A stretch of 64,000 nt of DNA from Procambarus clarkii (GCF_040958095.1 NC_091175.1:24619339-24683338), one strand, 5' to 3'; counted from the first letter of the stretch, positions 35,377 to 49,085 are shown. Made by a program: numbers and translations. The notes: generated from the sequence alone by a model not told the origin.

Positions 35377-36998
35377 TCTTATATAAATAAAAATGAAAAT
35401 GTTCGTTTGTTCAAAATCGCTAATCTCTCAAAGTTCTACACCGATTGTTTTGTAATTTTCACACAATGTTCCATTCGCACCCGAGCAGGTTTTTATATAT
35501 ATACTATATTGATGGCATGTCTGTGACGGATAAAAACATGTTTTTTTTAAAGAGTGTTTTTCAAGTGTTTTTCTTGCGAGAGAAATCTTTGAAACCTCTT
35601 TACCGATTGCTTTAAAATTTTGACACAACGTTGCATTCTAATTGGCGCGTATTTTTATATACGTACTATATACATGCCTTGCCTGTGACAGGAAAAAACA
35701 TGCATTTAAAAAAAAAACAGTGCCATCTGTTGGAAGTAAGAGCAACACACACCGTAATCTCCAAAGTTCTTACCAGACTGTTTTGAAATTTTGACACTAC
35801 GTTCCAATCAAATAGGCGCGTCTTTTTATATACTTACTATATAGATGCCACCTCTGTGACAGGTAAAAACACGCATTTTTGAAAAACAGCGCCATCTGTT
35901 GCACATAATAGCAACATACACTCAATACTAAATATGTCACGAATTTCATTTCAATGTTTGCAATTGCATTGATAAATTTTACTTTCAAAGATTTCGATTT
36001 ATTTTATTTTTTATTGAGTTATTTAGAGTGACATTGTGTTGGAATTGAGCTGTGTTGTTTACCATACCGTTCATTTCATAAGTATATGTATAGATGCCAC
36101 ACTTGAGACAAGTAAAACTATGCTTTTCTTGAATAACAGCGCTATCTGATGCATGTAAGAGCAACACACATGCTATTCTAAATATGTTACAATTCCATTT
36201 CAATGTTTCTGATTATATTACTGGACTTGTGATCCTGTGGTCCCGGGTTCGATCCCGGGCGCTGGCGAGAAACAATGTTCAGAGTTTCTTTCACCCTATG
36301 TCCCTGTTACCTAGCAGTAAAATAGATACCTGGGTGTTAGTCAGCTGTCACGGGCTGCTTCCAGGGGGTGGAGGCCCGGTCGAGGACCGGGCCGCGGGGA
36401 CACTAAAGCCCCAAAATCATCTCAAGATAAGAAGATACATCGATAAATTGAATTTTCATAGATTTTGATTTATTTTCATTTTGATTTAATTATTTTGTGT
36501 GAATTGCGTTGGAATTGAGCTGTGTTGTTTACCATACCGTTCATTTCATGTGTATAGTTTATTTTTTTATTTTTTAATATATTCATTTCATTTTTAAACT
36601 GCTTTTCTTATATTTCAGTGATGGGAACATCAGATCACTTGATGTTCCCAATTTTCTGATGGGAACATCAGACCATTTGGGAAGGCATCGGACGAGGGAG
36701 TGGGGAATGATGGGGATGACGAGGGGACGAAAGTGAGAGATGGTGGGGAGGATGAGAAGACAAGGGAGGGGGTAATGGTGGGGAAGGACAAGGGAACGGG
36801 AGAGTTTGGGATGGTGGGGACGAGGAGATGGGGGAATTGAGAATGGTGGGGAGGACAAAGGGACAAGGTGAGTGGGGCATGGTTGGGAGGCCGAGGAGAC
36901 GGGTGAGGAGGGAATGGTGAGGTGAACTTGTGAACAGGGAAGGTTGCTGTGGGTCAGCAACGCATGAGCCACAGCAACGCGTGGCTGGGTACTCCTAG
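35377..36998 (+). mobile_element. Non-autonomous Helitron C, both termini present
   Basis: Starts TC at 35,377 after an A and ends CTAG at 36,995-36,998, preceded by the hairpin region GTTGCTGTGGGTCAGCAACG. The interior consists of related modules of roughly 190 bp with GCGCCATCTGTTG, AGAGCAACA and TGACAGGTAAAAACA, then GGGAACATCAGATCACTTGA and a G-rich block (36,700-36,930). No Rep/helicase frame. A SINE is nested at 36,225-36,432. Confidence 0.85.
36225..36432 (+). mobile_element. tRNA-derived SINE nested in Helitron C
   Basis: Box B GGGTTCGATCCCGGGCGC (from about 36,245) is followed by GAGAAACAATGTTCAGAGTT, ACCTAGCAGTAAAATAGATA and GGCCCGGTCGAGGACCGGGC. I recognise this as a very common decapod SINE type. 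The 5' half of the tRNA head is shortened. Confidence 0.85.
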
Positions 36999-37000
36999 TT

Positions 37001-38545
37001 TCTATAAATAAAAATAGAAATGTTCGTTTGCTCAAAATCGCTAAACTCCGAAAGTTCTTCACAGAATACTTTGAAATTTTCACACAACGTTCCATTCGCA
37101 TCCGGGCGGGTTTTTATATACATACTTTATAGATGTTACGTCTGTGACGGGGAAAAACATGGTTTTTTTTTATCTATGTTTTTCATGTATTTTTCATCTG
37201 AGGGAAATCTTCAAAACCTCTTTACAGATTGCTCTGAAATTTTGACACAACAGTGCATTCGAATAGGCGAGTGTTTTTATACACCTACTATATATATGCC
37301 TCACCTGTGACAGGAAAAAATCATGCTTTTTTTTAAAACAGCGCCATCTGTTGGATGTAAGATCAACACATGCTGTAATCTCCAAAAAGTTCTTCACCGA
37401 TTTCTTTGAAATTTTAACACAACGTTCCATTCAAATACGTGCGTGTTTTTTTATACCTACTATATAGATGCCACACCTGTGACAGGTAAAAACATCCTCT
37501 TTTTGAAAAACTGCTCCATTTGTTGCACATAAGAGCAACATACACAATACTAAATATGTTACAATTCCATTTCAATGTTTCCGATTGCATTGATAAATTG
37601 AATTTTCATATATTTCGATTTATTTTCATTTTCATTTAATTATTTTGTGTAACATTGCGTTGGAATTGAGCTGTGTTGTTTACCATACTGTTCATTTCGT
37701 AAGTATAAGTATAGAGGCCACACCTGTGACAGGTAAAACCATGCTTTTTTTTTAACAGAGCCATCTGTTACATGTAAGGCAACACACGCAATACAAAATA
37801 TGTTACGATTCCTTTTCAATGTTTCCGATTACATTGAAAATTTGAATTTTCATAGATTTCGATCTATTTTCATTTTGATTTAATTATTTTGTGTGACTGC
37901 TTTGGAATTGAGCTGTGTTGGTTACCATACCGTTCATTTTGTGAATATAGTTTTTTTTTATTTTTTCATTGTTTTTCCATTTGTTTTTTTTAACTGTTCT
38001 TATTTGTCAGTGATGGGAACATCAGATCATTTGATGTTCCCAATTTTCTGATGTGAACATCAGATCATTTGGGAATGCATCTGAAGAATGAGTGGGGGAG
38101 GACAAGGGGAAGGGGAGTGGAGGATGGTGGGGGTGAACGATGGGACTGGGGTGGGGGTAATATTTGGGAGGACGAGGGGACGGGGGAGTTGGGCACGGTG
38201 GGGACGAGGGGACGGGGTAATGGAGAATGGTGGGGAGGACTAGGGGATAGGAGAGCAGGGGATGGTGGGGAGGACGAGGGTATGGGGGGAGTGGGAGATG
38301 GGGGAGGACGAGGGGACGGTGGAGTGGGGAATGGTGGAGAGGACAAGGGGATGAGGGAGGGGGGGGGGGATGGTGGGAAGAACAAGACGATGGGAGAATG
38401 GGGAATGGTTGAGAGGACGAGGGGATAGGGAAGTGGGGAATGGTTGGGAGTACAAGGGGATGCGGGAAGGGGAAAAATGGTGGGGAGGACTGGGGGACGG
38501 GAAGGCGACTGTTGCCACAGCAACGTTTGGCCGGGCGTGCGCTAC
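37001..38545 (+). mobile_element. Non-autonomous Helitron D, head-to-tail with Helitron C
   Basis: The 5' TC at 37,001 lies two bases after the CTAG of Helitron C. Same family: TATAAATAAAAATAGAAATG start, repeated internal modules, GATGGGAACATCAGATCA near 38,013, and a long G-rich block 38,085-38,500. The 3' hairpin (GTTGCCACAGCAACG) is present but the CTAG end has decayed to about CTAC. Confidence 0.8.
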
Positions 38546-38706
38546 TTTATATTTCCTAAGAATGTCAATGGGGCTACGGGTGACGATCATGAAACTCCTA
38601 TACCATTTATGTGCTATCTTGAAAAGCTTTGTAAGGCTAACGTAATGCATCTGGCCTACAACCTTGAAAAAGACACATACTTCTATAGATGTGTTGTTGG
38701 AGGGGA
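38546..38706 (+). other. Short coding-like segment, unassigned
   Basis: Between the Helitron D end and the LINE copy 2 3' end the plus frame reads FPKNVNGATGDDHETPIPFM, then CYLEKLCKANVMHLAYNLEK and DTYFYRCVVGGE, with no stop. It looks protein-like in composition. The following GTAAGT is part of the LINE tail (it also occurs in copy 1), so it is not evidence for a splice donor. Possibly a captured or truncated element gene. Confidence 0.3.
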
Positions 38707-38799
38707 AGTAAGTAATTATCAAAGAAGGCACCAAGCCGGGAAGGCTATGCAGCACCATCAAATGTGCGGGATAGTCAGTGGGTGCTATATATTACTGAG

Positions 38800-41700
38800 G
38801 ATGTCTTCGAGGGAATTCTATAGAGGGACAAGTGATCGCAGGGGACGATCGAAAAGCAAGACACACGCTCGTCCTGGAAGTCAAGACATTCAACTAGGAT
38901 ATGCACAACTGTAAGAGGGACAATGCAGTTAGAACAATAAGGAGCATGACGGCTCTCCATTAAATGTCCGTGAGTTAAGCGCATATGACCAATATGCAAC
39001 CTTGCCAGAGCCATTTCCCACCACTGGTTACGATGGTAGGAAGAGGGTCCCAGGGACACAATACTCTCAAGAGTACGCAGTTTGTTACCATTAACAGAAG
39101 ACGAACAACCCTGACAATGGGCAAGGATGGAGGAATTATTAACTGGGTAAAAGTCGGAATAAGAAATACCATTACGGGAGATAGTGCGGATAGAATCCCT
39201 AGCGGTAGCGTCGGCACTCTCATTTAAAGAGACACCAACATGGCTGGGAACCCAGCAAAAGTCAACTGTCTTAAATCAACTAGAGATAAGAAACAGCCAA
39301 TGTTGAATCTTGACTACCACCGGATGGGCTGGATTAAAGAACTCCAGAGCCATGAGGGCAATGCGAGAGTCACCTACAACCACAAAGGAGGATTGACAGC
39401 GAGAAAGCAGGAGCCGAAGAGCATAGCGAATAGTATAGAGTTATGCCTTGAAGATACTAGTCTCCCGAGGCAGGCGACACATATAGAAAAACAACAGTCA
39501 TGAAAAACGGTCATGAAAAACAACAGAGTAGCCTACACCGCCTGCTGACTTAGACCCATCGATGAAGATGAAAACGGAGTGGGAATGTAAAGGAAAGTGT
39601 TCAAGGAAAAGGCGTTTCAGAACTGTAGGAGGGGTAAAAGCTTTAGTGATGTGGGTCAGGGATTTGCAATATTAAGGAAGGGGGACCCTCCATGGGGGTA
39701 AGGATGGAACAACACGAGAAGAAATATTAGTAATACTAATCGAAAGAGAATGTTACAGGCGAGAGAACGGGACAGAAAGAGGAAGGTGGTGAAGGGGAAC
39801 AGGAACTACAGGAGGAAGAAAAGTCAAACTATGACACAGGCGAGTGTGAGGGTGTTGTAAGAATCGCGCAAGGTTGCAAAGGCAGTAGCGATCTCGGGGG
39901 TCCTGGAGAGATAGGAGGTTAGTATCAACGTACAGGGTGAAGGTAGGAGTAGAACGAAAGGCACCAGAGCTGAGGCGCAACCCCAGTATGGTGCAAAGGA
40001 TCCAGACGGCGAAGAGAAAGAAAAGAATGTGAAGGGCAACCATAATCGAGTTTAGACAGTTCGAGAGAGGAATGCAAAGAGAGGGGCGTGCGCCTATCCG
40101 TTCCCCAAGAAGTATGGGACAAAACCTTAAGTAGGGTAAGGGCCTTAGAGCATTCAAATCGGAGGTAAGAGATATGGGGCGTCAAGACAAACGAGTGTCA
40201 GAGATTAACCCCAAAAGCTTCGCAGAATCTTTGAACTCAAGAGGATGACAATAAAGCATCAAAGAGGGACGAAGAACAACATTCTTCCGAATAAAAGTCA
40301 TAAAACAAGTCTTGGATGCAGAGAGCTTGAAGCGATGGCCCAAGATGACATGGTATCAATCGCAGGTAAAAGCCGTTATTGAAGGGGAGGCGAATCATCA
40401 CCTCGACAGCAAAGATTAAGATCATCGACATAAAGAGCGGAGAAGATGCCAGAAGGAAGGGAGGAAAGAAGATCATTGAGGGCAACCAGAAAAAGAGTTG
40501 TGCTCAGAACACTACCTTGGGGTACACCTTCGTATTGCCGAAAAGAGGCAGAGAGAGTGGCACCAAGACTGACTCTAAAGGAACGACGAGAGAGGAAGAG
40601 AGGGAGATTACCACGAAGGCCAAAAGAACGAAGTTTGGACAGAATATGATATCTCCAACTTGTGTCATAAGCCTTTTCCAGGTCAAAAAAGGACAGCAAC
40701 AACGAAGGTCTTCGCAGCAAAAGCAGTACGAATATAGACCTCCAAGTTCACCAGGACATTAGTCGTCCTGCGGCAGTTGCAAAAACCAAATGGAGAAGGA
40801 GAGAGATGGTGATGGTGTTCCAAGAACCACATCATATGAACATTTACCATACGCTCCAAGAGTTTGCAGACACAACTCGTGAGGGAAATAGGGCGGAAGT
40901 CCTTAGAGGAGTCTCGAGAGACCCTGGTTTCCATATAGGGAGTACAACGGCATCGAGCCAGTCCTCAGGGACTGACGACGACTCCCAGACCTGGTTATAC
41001 AGACTCAGTAAATACAATACTGAGACATGCAAGGAGGGTGATGGCCAAGAATCTCATAATGTCATCAGAGCGTGCTGCCATAGATCCGCAGACGGCCAGA
41101 GCAGACTGAAGTTCAGAGAGAAGGGATCGTTATAGGGAAGGCGGAGATGAGTGCAGAAATCTAATGGATGAGATTCATGAACGGGCTTCCGAAGAAGGAA
41201 GGATTGAGGAAGATGAGAACCAGAGCCAACAGTAGAAAAATGTGAACCCAATTCGGTCGCGACCTTCACTGGGTCTGTAACAAGAATACCATGGAGGTGA
41301 AGGACCAGCGAGACATCTGGAACGAACTTGCCCGCAATCTCCGGATCTTCTTCCAGATCTATGGCAGGGGAGTATCGGACGTAATGGTGGGAACATAAGA
41401 TTTTCAACTCTCACGTTTAGCTGTACGGATGGTCCTACGGGCTATCGCACTTGCCTTCCGAAACAAAATAAAGGAATCAGTCGTCTGCCGGAGTTGGTGT
41501 ATCTTCCAGGCTGCACGGTTACAGCGGACAGCCCGAGCAAAATCCACATTCCACCAGGGAACGCACTTCCGCGTGCACTGGGATGTAGAGCCAGGAATAG
41601 TGCAGAAGGCAGCATCGAAGTCGGTGTCATGAAAAAGTAGGAGGGCGCGAGAAAGAGGCAGAGAGGAGAGGTCAGAGAGAGTAGCACGGAGGGTGAATAG

Positions 41701-42376
41701 GTTCCAGTCAGCCTTGGCAAACTGTCACCTAGGGAAGTAGAGGGGAGGGTGAAAAAAGAAAAAGGAAATGAGGATGGGGAAATGGTCACTGTTATGGAGG
41801 TCATCAAGAACCCACCACGTGAGATTTAAGTAAAAAGATGACAAGCAGAAAGGAAAGATCAAGACAGGAAAGGGTGCGAGTCCACATGAGTGGGCTCACC
41901 ACAATTCAGAAGAGAGGACGAATAGTTCGAGAAGGCAACGTCGGGTGTTTGTTAGAACATCGACCCATTGGACATGTCGACAGTTGAAATCACCCAACAG
42001 GAGCACCGGCTCTGGCAAAGAGTCCAGGAGGCGCTTACGATCAGGAAGGGAACGCAGGACTTTTGGGGAGGGGGGAGATAAATGGAACAGACTGTATACC
42101 ATTTACTCACAAAAACACGGGCAGCAGAACAATAGATAGGCAATGGAAAAAGAATGGAGACGAAGGGAATATCAGAACAAATCAAGAGAGCAGTAGAGTT
42201 ATGTGCCGCTGGGGGGGGGGCGGAGAAAGAAAGGAATAACCACGAAAGTGCCCAGGACGAGCAGCAAGCGTGGGTTCCTGGAGACAAACAATAAGTGGTG
42301 AAAACTGTGTAATCAGAAGATGGAGTTCATGGAAGTTGGCATAAAATCCACGAATATTCCACAGAAGAATAGACAT
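38800..42376 (-). pseudogene. LINE copy 2 pol: APE endonuclease - RT - RNase H, broken
   Basis: Begins MSILLWNIRGFYANFHELHL (ATG at 42,376), a typical APE endonuclease N-terminus, with VCLQEP following. GDFN is at 41,983-41,994, followed by RHVQW. RT blocks include DFRPISLTSCVCKLLERMVN, FFDLEKAYDTSW-type blocks and EGVPQGSVLSTTLF, with YVDD at 40,421-40,432. An RNase H DGSK-type motif lies near 39,560. A C-terminal Cys/His cluster (YCSNCIVPLTVVHILVEC) ends near 38,880. Several frame changes separate these blocks, so it is inactive, though its domains are better preserved than those of copy 1. Confidence 0.87.
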
Positions 42377-42443
42377 TATAAAAAAGAGAAAGGACAGCAA
42401 CAGAGAACAATGAAGAAACAAAAGTAAAGAAGAACAAAGTACA

Positions 42444-44364
42444 TTAAATAAGCTCAGGATCAGGGTCAGCAAAATTAGGGTTAGGGGGCATAGGTAAGCT
42501 TAGTAAGGATGGAGGGAAGGGAGCGGGAGGACAGACCAGAGGCAGACTAACGGGGCCCGGAGGAGGAGGAGACAACGGAGAGGGGGCTGTCAAGGACAGT
42601 AAGAGGAGGGGGGTAGAAACCACGGAGCGCACCTCAGTATGGGTAGAAACCGAGAGGGAATCGGAGGCTAAAGAAAACTTCATGGCCGAGACAGGGGACC
42701 CGACCACCGAAAAAGGAGGGGGATGTAGCGATAGTCAGAGGTGGGGGGGGGGCGAGGAAGAAAGTGATGCCTTTTTACCCGCTGGGGAGGTGGAAGGAGA
42801 GGAGCCAGGCTTACGTTTCTGACTCAAAAAGACAGGTGTTCCAGCAACAACGTACTGGGCGACAGACTCAGTGGTCTCAACAGGAGAAAAAGAACGGGTG
42901 CAAACAACATGAAGATTGCTGGGAGGATGATGGATCGCCTGGACAGACAGGCGGTGTGGAGGGCCAAGAGACTGGGGGGGGAGGGTTGGGAAGAAGAATC
43001 GGGGGAAGATGGGAAAGAAGACACAGAAGACATGGCAGATTGGGTAGGAAGGGGGGAAACTCCAGATGGAGAACCAAGAAGGAGACCCTTCGTGACAGAA
43101 CGTAAAGGAACAGGGGAGGAGGAAATGGGCGTGTCCGGGTCCAGGGCCTGGAAACGGTTGTGTGACTGAGGAAGATGGGAAGGATGAGGAGAGGAAAAAC
43201 ACAATATGTGAGTATAAGATACGTCGGTGAAAGGGTGGAGACGGCGGACTTGGCGTCTTGCTTCAGGGAACGTCAAACGATCCCAGTGTTTCATGTTGAG
43301 GACGGCTTCCTCAAGCCTGTAGTGTATACACGTGCAGGAGAAGGTAGGGTGGGCCTCACCGTAATTGAGGCAGCGAGCCTGGGGAGAAAAGCACAATGTC
43401 TAAGAGTGGTCATTGCCCCACACATAGGATATAAAGAGACACGACTTGAGCATTTGAGGGCACCGTGCCGAAACTTCCAGCACTTATTACAAAGTCTAGG
43501 AGAGGGGATGAACTCCTGAACTCATCTGGCACCAGCAAGAATGACAGAGGGCAGAAGGGTCTTACTATCGAAGGTGATTTTAACAACTCGAAGGGTCTGA
43601 TGACGACGACCACGAGGGGGTCGAGTGAACGTGTCCACCTGGAGGACTGGATAGCCTTGGGCTTCGAGGATATGTTTAATATCTTCATAGCAGCCTTTTA
43701 GGTTCCTAACACCAGTTGCAACATGGTCCGGGAGGATAACAGTGCCAACACTAGCATTTAACCGAGCGTTTTTGGAGACCCGAACAGGAGTCTCCCCAAT
43801 GCAGGACAATGGGGTAAGTGGGTAGCAACATCCTGAGAAGGAGCAACGATGACACGTGTATCAAGACGGGTGGGGTTAAAAGCAACAAAGGCATCTACCG
43901 AATTAACTAGGTGTTTATGGGGGGAGAAATCGTCAGGAGTAGAATCCAGATGGTGGAGATCAAAGTATTTAGCCCACGAAGCAGGAACAAACAAGGCATG
44001 GTACGTATTAGTATGGGAAGGGATTGTGCGAGAGTGGTTGTGGCGGGGACGGCGTTCAGAACCCCCAGAGAGAGGGGTTAAAAGACGCAGTAGTCATAAT
44101 GAGAGACTGGGCCGTGCCAGGGGACGAGGTGGTCACCGCTGGGGGCTTAGGGCTCGATCCAACCGCAGAGGAGGGAGGGGAGCCGAGGGGAGTAGTCAGG
44201 AGGGTCAGAGGAGGAGCTAGGTCTGGGCCCAATGTAGCGGGGGCTACAGAGCCCGGTCTTCCAAAACAGTCCGACTTGGGGGCTTGGTCGCCCACCCCAC
44301 GAGCCTGAGAAGTCAAAAGAGGAACAGTATTCAGCGAATTGAAAACGTGAGGTAATACTTTCAT
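42444..44364 (-). pseudogene. LINE copy 2 ORF1 (gag-like), broken
   Basis: Reads from MKVLPHVFNSLNTVPLLTSQ (44,364) down to the stop near 42,444 with several frameshifts. The Pro-rich N-terminal part and the segment VGTVILPDHVATGVRNLKGC match copy 1. Of the knuckles, CLNYGEAHPTFSCTC has Tyr for the second Cys. The C-terminal part is Ser/Pro-rich, as in copy 1. Confidence 0.8.
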
Positions 44365-44890
44365 TCATGAATGTTCCTGCGTATTCACAATGGAGCCACA
44401 ATTAGAACATAGGACATCCAACAAGAGACAGGTCTTGCCAGGGCCCCCCCAGGGATGTGTCGTGAGTATACTCCCCATAAACGACACCTTAAGAACCGTC
44501 AGACCATCGAGATCGAGTTCAGTGATAAAAGAAGAATTGACAATACAAGTGTCCCCTCACTCGTGATGTTGGGTACCACAGTTCTATGGGTGAGAGAGTA
44601 TGCCTCCCCAAACACCCGGGCGTTAAAACAGAAGTCCGAAAAAATAAACAAGACTGGCAAATGGTCGGTGGGAAATAACAATTAGCAAGGAGAATGGGGG
44701 GGGGGGGGGAGAAAAATGAAACACAAGAAAAAGGAAAAGATATCTGGCAAATTTGGTGATGACAGCAGCAGGAGCATAAGGCTTCAAACGGAATGAGGAC
44801 TGACCCATGGAGCATCACACACTCCGGCAGCCGTCCACCAAGCCCCCTCACGACGACAACGGGCCAGAAAGGGAGGGGAGGGGAGGGGGT

Positions 44891-45526
44891 ATTGGAGGGG
44901 AAATTAATAGAATCTGCCTCAGAATAATTCTGGCAATATCGCCTAATAGGTCTTTTACAGTTTCCTTAATTCATTGGTTCATAGTTATAGGTTAATAGGC
45001 CTAATGCAGTTTGATTTATTAATTTTTTCAATCACGTCACCCTTTTCTCTTCACCTTTCCTACAAATATATATTTTTCCAACCCCATCCTCCTGTTTACA
45101 TAATACTTTTTGGAACTATATGAACCATCATACACATATTGACGTAATGGAATATTAGTAGAATCTTGTGCTATTCACTTCATAGAGTCCGAAAAATAAA
45201 GCTAGAAACTAAAAAAAATTTCCTATGCCTTGTTTATCACATATATACTATATGAGGCCTCAGATGGTTAGGTTAGGTTGCATTAGCAACATAAAGAACC
45301 TTTTCCGGTTTGATCAAATTCAACAGTACCAAATTCTATTTTCTAATTAAATATTTCGTTAATATATGTACGTCTACATCGTCTACATCGTCTACATCGT
45401 CTCTTATCGTCTACATCGTTACGATAAATGCTCTCTAAACAGGATGGGCTGTTCTTTTCTTCTTTACAAAGATTTCTAATTCCCGGGATTTACCCAAGGT
45501 AAAACTTCTATGTGGAGAGCACTTAC
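44891..45526. other. No gene seen; small CGTCTACAT repeat
   Basis: AT-rich sequence, intronic if the proposed zinc-finger gene is right. 45,370-45,420 holds four or five 9-bp CGTCTACAT units. A short TTAGGTTAGG motif occurs near 45,272. Confidence 0.5.
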
Positions 45527-45631
45527 TTGGAGTTCTGTAGATGTCGCCGAAGAAGGGATCGGCGCTTTGTACTGATGTTCTCATCCCGAAGACATCGATG
45601 GTTCCACACGAATCGCCTTTTGTACATCCAA
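45527..45631 (-). CDS. Candidate internal exon 2 of the zinc-finger gene
   Basis: On the minus strand the acceptor TTTCTTCTTTTGTCAACAG precedes 45,631, and the donor CCAA/GTAAGT follows 45,527. The 105-nt exon is open in the frame set by exon 1 (two bases complete a split codon) and leaves one base for the next exon. It encodes GCTKGDSCGTIDVFGMRTSV, then QSADPFFGDIYRTP. The phase fits the acceptor of the 26,900 exon, which starts with two bases of a split codon. No domain recognised. The assignment to the zinc-finger gene is by strand, order and phase only. Confidence 0.55.
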
Positions 45632-45815
45632 CTGTTGACAAAAGAAGAAACTTTGAAACATTGTCAGATAATATCAGAACATATTATAATAAATTGGTCA
45701 AAACATATGGGTATTTTATTCTACAATCCAGATATAGTAAATTTAAATATAGCCTTCACTAGGCAAACAACTAAAGGCCTAGTAATTAACATCTTGTATA
45801 AAAAAATAAGCTTAC

Positions 45816-46023
45816 CGTTCAACGGAGTTGCCTTTGTACCAGTTTCGAAATTAATATGCATATCCAGGGACTTGTGGTCGACTACTTTGACCATATCAGG
45901 CTTCACGAGGTCTGCTGGGTTCTCATTGTTCTCCAGTACTCCGAACAATAAATCCTCCCTCCAGTTGGATTCCATCTTTAAGCTGTAATCGATATCAATG
46001 AACATTGGCAGTTCGTTATCCAT
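45816..46023 (-). CDS. Candidate first coding exon of the zinc-finger gene
   Basis: ATG at 46,021-46,023 (minus) has an in-frame TGA four codons upstream, supporting a true start. The frame runs 69 codons plus one base to a donor, GAACG/GTAAGC, at 45,816. The N-terminus reads MDNELPMFIDIDYSLKMESN and continues acidic (WREDLLFGVLENNENPADLV, later NFETGTKATPLN). Beyond the donor the frame continues only by chance. Joined to exon 2 and the terminal exon, the predicted protein has about 951 residues, with an acidic N-terminal region and C-terminal fingers. The promoter would lie in or near the (TA)n and MITE array at 46.06 kb and above. Confidence 0.55.
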
Positions 46024-46059
46024 CGCACTTATTCAAAGATCGAATTCAGTCTAGTTTCT

Positions 46060-46552
<493 letters not shown>

Positions 46553-46572
46553 ATATATATATATATATATAT

Positions 46573-47521
<949 letters not shown>

Positions 47522-47601
<80 letters not shown>
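47522..47601. repeat. (TA)n
   Basis: About 80 bp of TA repeats between elements 3 and 4. Confidence 0.95.
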
Positions 47602-47604
<3 letters not shown>

Positions 47605-47988
47605 GTACCTAATAGCCAGAACGCACTTCTCAGCCTACTATTCAAGGCCCGATTTGCCTAATAAGCCAAGTTTTCATGAATTAATGTTTTTTCGTCTACC
47701 TAACCTACCTAACCTAACCTAACCTAGCTTTTTTTGGCTACCTAACCTAACCTTACATATAAATATAGGTTAGGTTAGGTTAGGTAGGGCTGGTTAGGTT
47801 CGGTCATATATCTACGTTAATTTTAACTCCAATAAAAAAAAATTGACCTCATACATAGAGAAAAGGGTTGCTTTATCATTTCATAAGAAAAAAATTATAG
47901 TAAATATATTAATTCAGGAAAACTTGGCTTATTAGGCAAATCGGGCCTTGAATAGTAGGCTGAGAAGTGAGTTCTGGCTACTAGGTAC

Positions 47989-47991
<3 letters not shown>
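47602..47991. repeat. CCTAA-motif palindromic element 4 (orientation B)
   Basis: 390 bp and nearly identical to element 2, sharing small variants such as TAATAGCC at the left end and AGAAGTGAGTT at the right. Confidence 0.85.
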
Positions 47992-48043
<52 letters not shown>

Positions 48044-48046
<3 letters not shown>

Positions 48047-48433
48047 GTACCTAATAGCCAGAACTCACTTCTCAGCCTACTATGCAAGGCCCGATTTGCC
48101 TAATAAGCCAAGTTTTCATGAATTAATGTTTTTTCGTCTACCTAACCTACCTAACCTAACCTAACCTAGCTTTTTTTGGCTACCTAACCTAACATTACCT
48201 ATAAAGATAGGTTAGGTTAGGTTAGGTAGGGTTGGTTAGGTTCGATCGTATATCTACATTAATTTTAAATCCAATAAAAAAAAATTTACCTCATACATAA
48301 TGAAATGGGTAGCTTTATCATTTCATAAGAAAAAAAATTGAGAAAATATATTATTTCAGGAAAACTTGGCTTATTAGGCAAATCGGGCCTTGCATAGTAG
48401 GCTGAGAAGTGAGTTCTGGCTACTAGGTACGAC
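48044..48433. repeat. CCTAA-motif palindromic element 5 (orientation B, mosaic)
   Basis: 390 bp. The left half resembles elements 2 and 4. The right half (ATAATGAAATGGGTAGC) resembles the reverse complement of element 1, so it looks like a mosaic. Confidence 0.8.
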
Positions 48434-48468
48434 ATATATATATATATATGAAAACTCACACCCCAGAA

Positions 48469-48532
<64 letters not shown>

Positions 48533-48650
48533 ATATCACGAAAATAAACACGTGATTAAGAATGTGACAATGTCAGACCACGGAGGAAAAATGAAACAGA
48601 AAATTTCCTTAAGTACTTTCGTATATTAAATACATCTTCAGAAGGTCCAA

Positions 48651-48698
<48 letters not shown>
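48434..48698. repeat. (TA)n with a 21-bp SINE piece and one foldback arm
   Basis: (TA)n is broken by GAAAACTCACACCCCAGAAG plus T (48,450-48,470), the reverse of the SINE body at 15,759-15,779. 48,529-48,652 is a single copy of the 11,125 foldback arm (GTGACAATGTCAGACCACGG). Another (TA)n ends the block at 48,653-48,698. Confidence 0.8.
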
Positions 48699-48701
<3 letters not shown>

Positions 48702-49007
48702 TGTAGACCAACTGTGCTGTAACTGCTAGCTCTGTTTAATAGAATTGCATCATAAAATTTCACAAGTTAATAAGAAGTATATTTTATGTATAACAAGTGT
48801 TAAATATTTCCCTAGCTGAAGTACGAATTATTCATATAACTGTCTGGCCAGACACTATCACGCAAAGTCTCGGAAGATACTGTCATTGCTTCCAACCTTC
48901 CACCTGATGTTCAAATAATCTCAGACTTGCTATAAATATCTAGTTAGTTCTACCGATAATTAATATTTTACTATAACAAGACACCAAACCCACTTATCTA
49001 AAAATAT
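48699..49007. other. No gene seen
   Basis: AT-rich single-copy-looking sequence without frame or repeat that I can name. Confidence 0.4.
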
Positions 49008-49085
49008 AGGAAGTGACGACGTTTCTTCACTTCCAGAACGGACCGAAACGTCGTCAATTGTTCATTTACAGTTGGGTGCGTATAT
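49008..49085 (+). repeat. PLE-associated GACGACGTTTC/GAAACGTCGTC segment
   Basis: GTGACGACGTTTC and GGACCGAAACGTCGTC form an inverted pair around a short centre. It shares the GGACCGAAACGTCGTC core with the foldback at 28,109-28,124 and lies about 280 bp before PLE C. Confidence 0.65.

Larger units (their letters stand above)
38707..44890 (-). mobile_element. Non-LTR retrotransposon (LINE), copy 2, same family as copy 1
   Basis: Collinear with copy 1 (746-7222) on the same strand, about 6.2 kb. ORF1, endonuclease, RT and RNase H are in order, and it lacks the nested insertion seen in copy 1. Frameshifts and stops are present. It would lie within the proposed zinc-finger gene intron, in the sense orientation. 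Confidence 0.88.

Noticed and set aside
36225-36310. Functional tRNA gene
   Set aside because: Only the box B half is intact and the sequence runs on into a SINE body.
38700-38712. Splice donor GTAAGT after the coding-like segment
   Set aside because: The same GTAAGTAATTATC is present at the 3' end of LINE copy 1 (about 751), so it belongs to the LINE.
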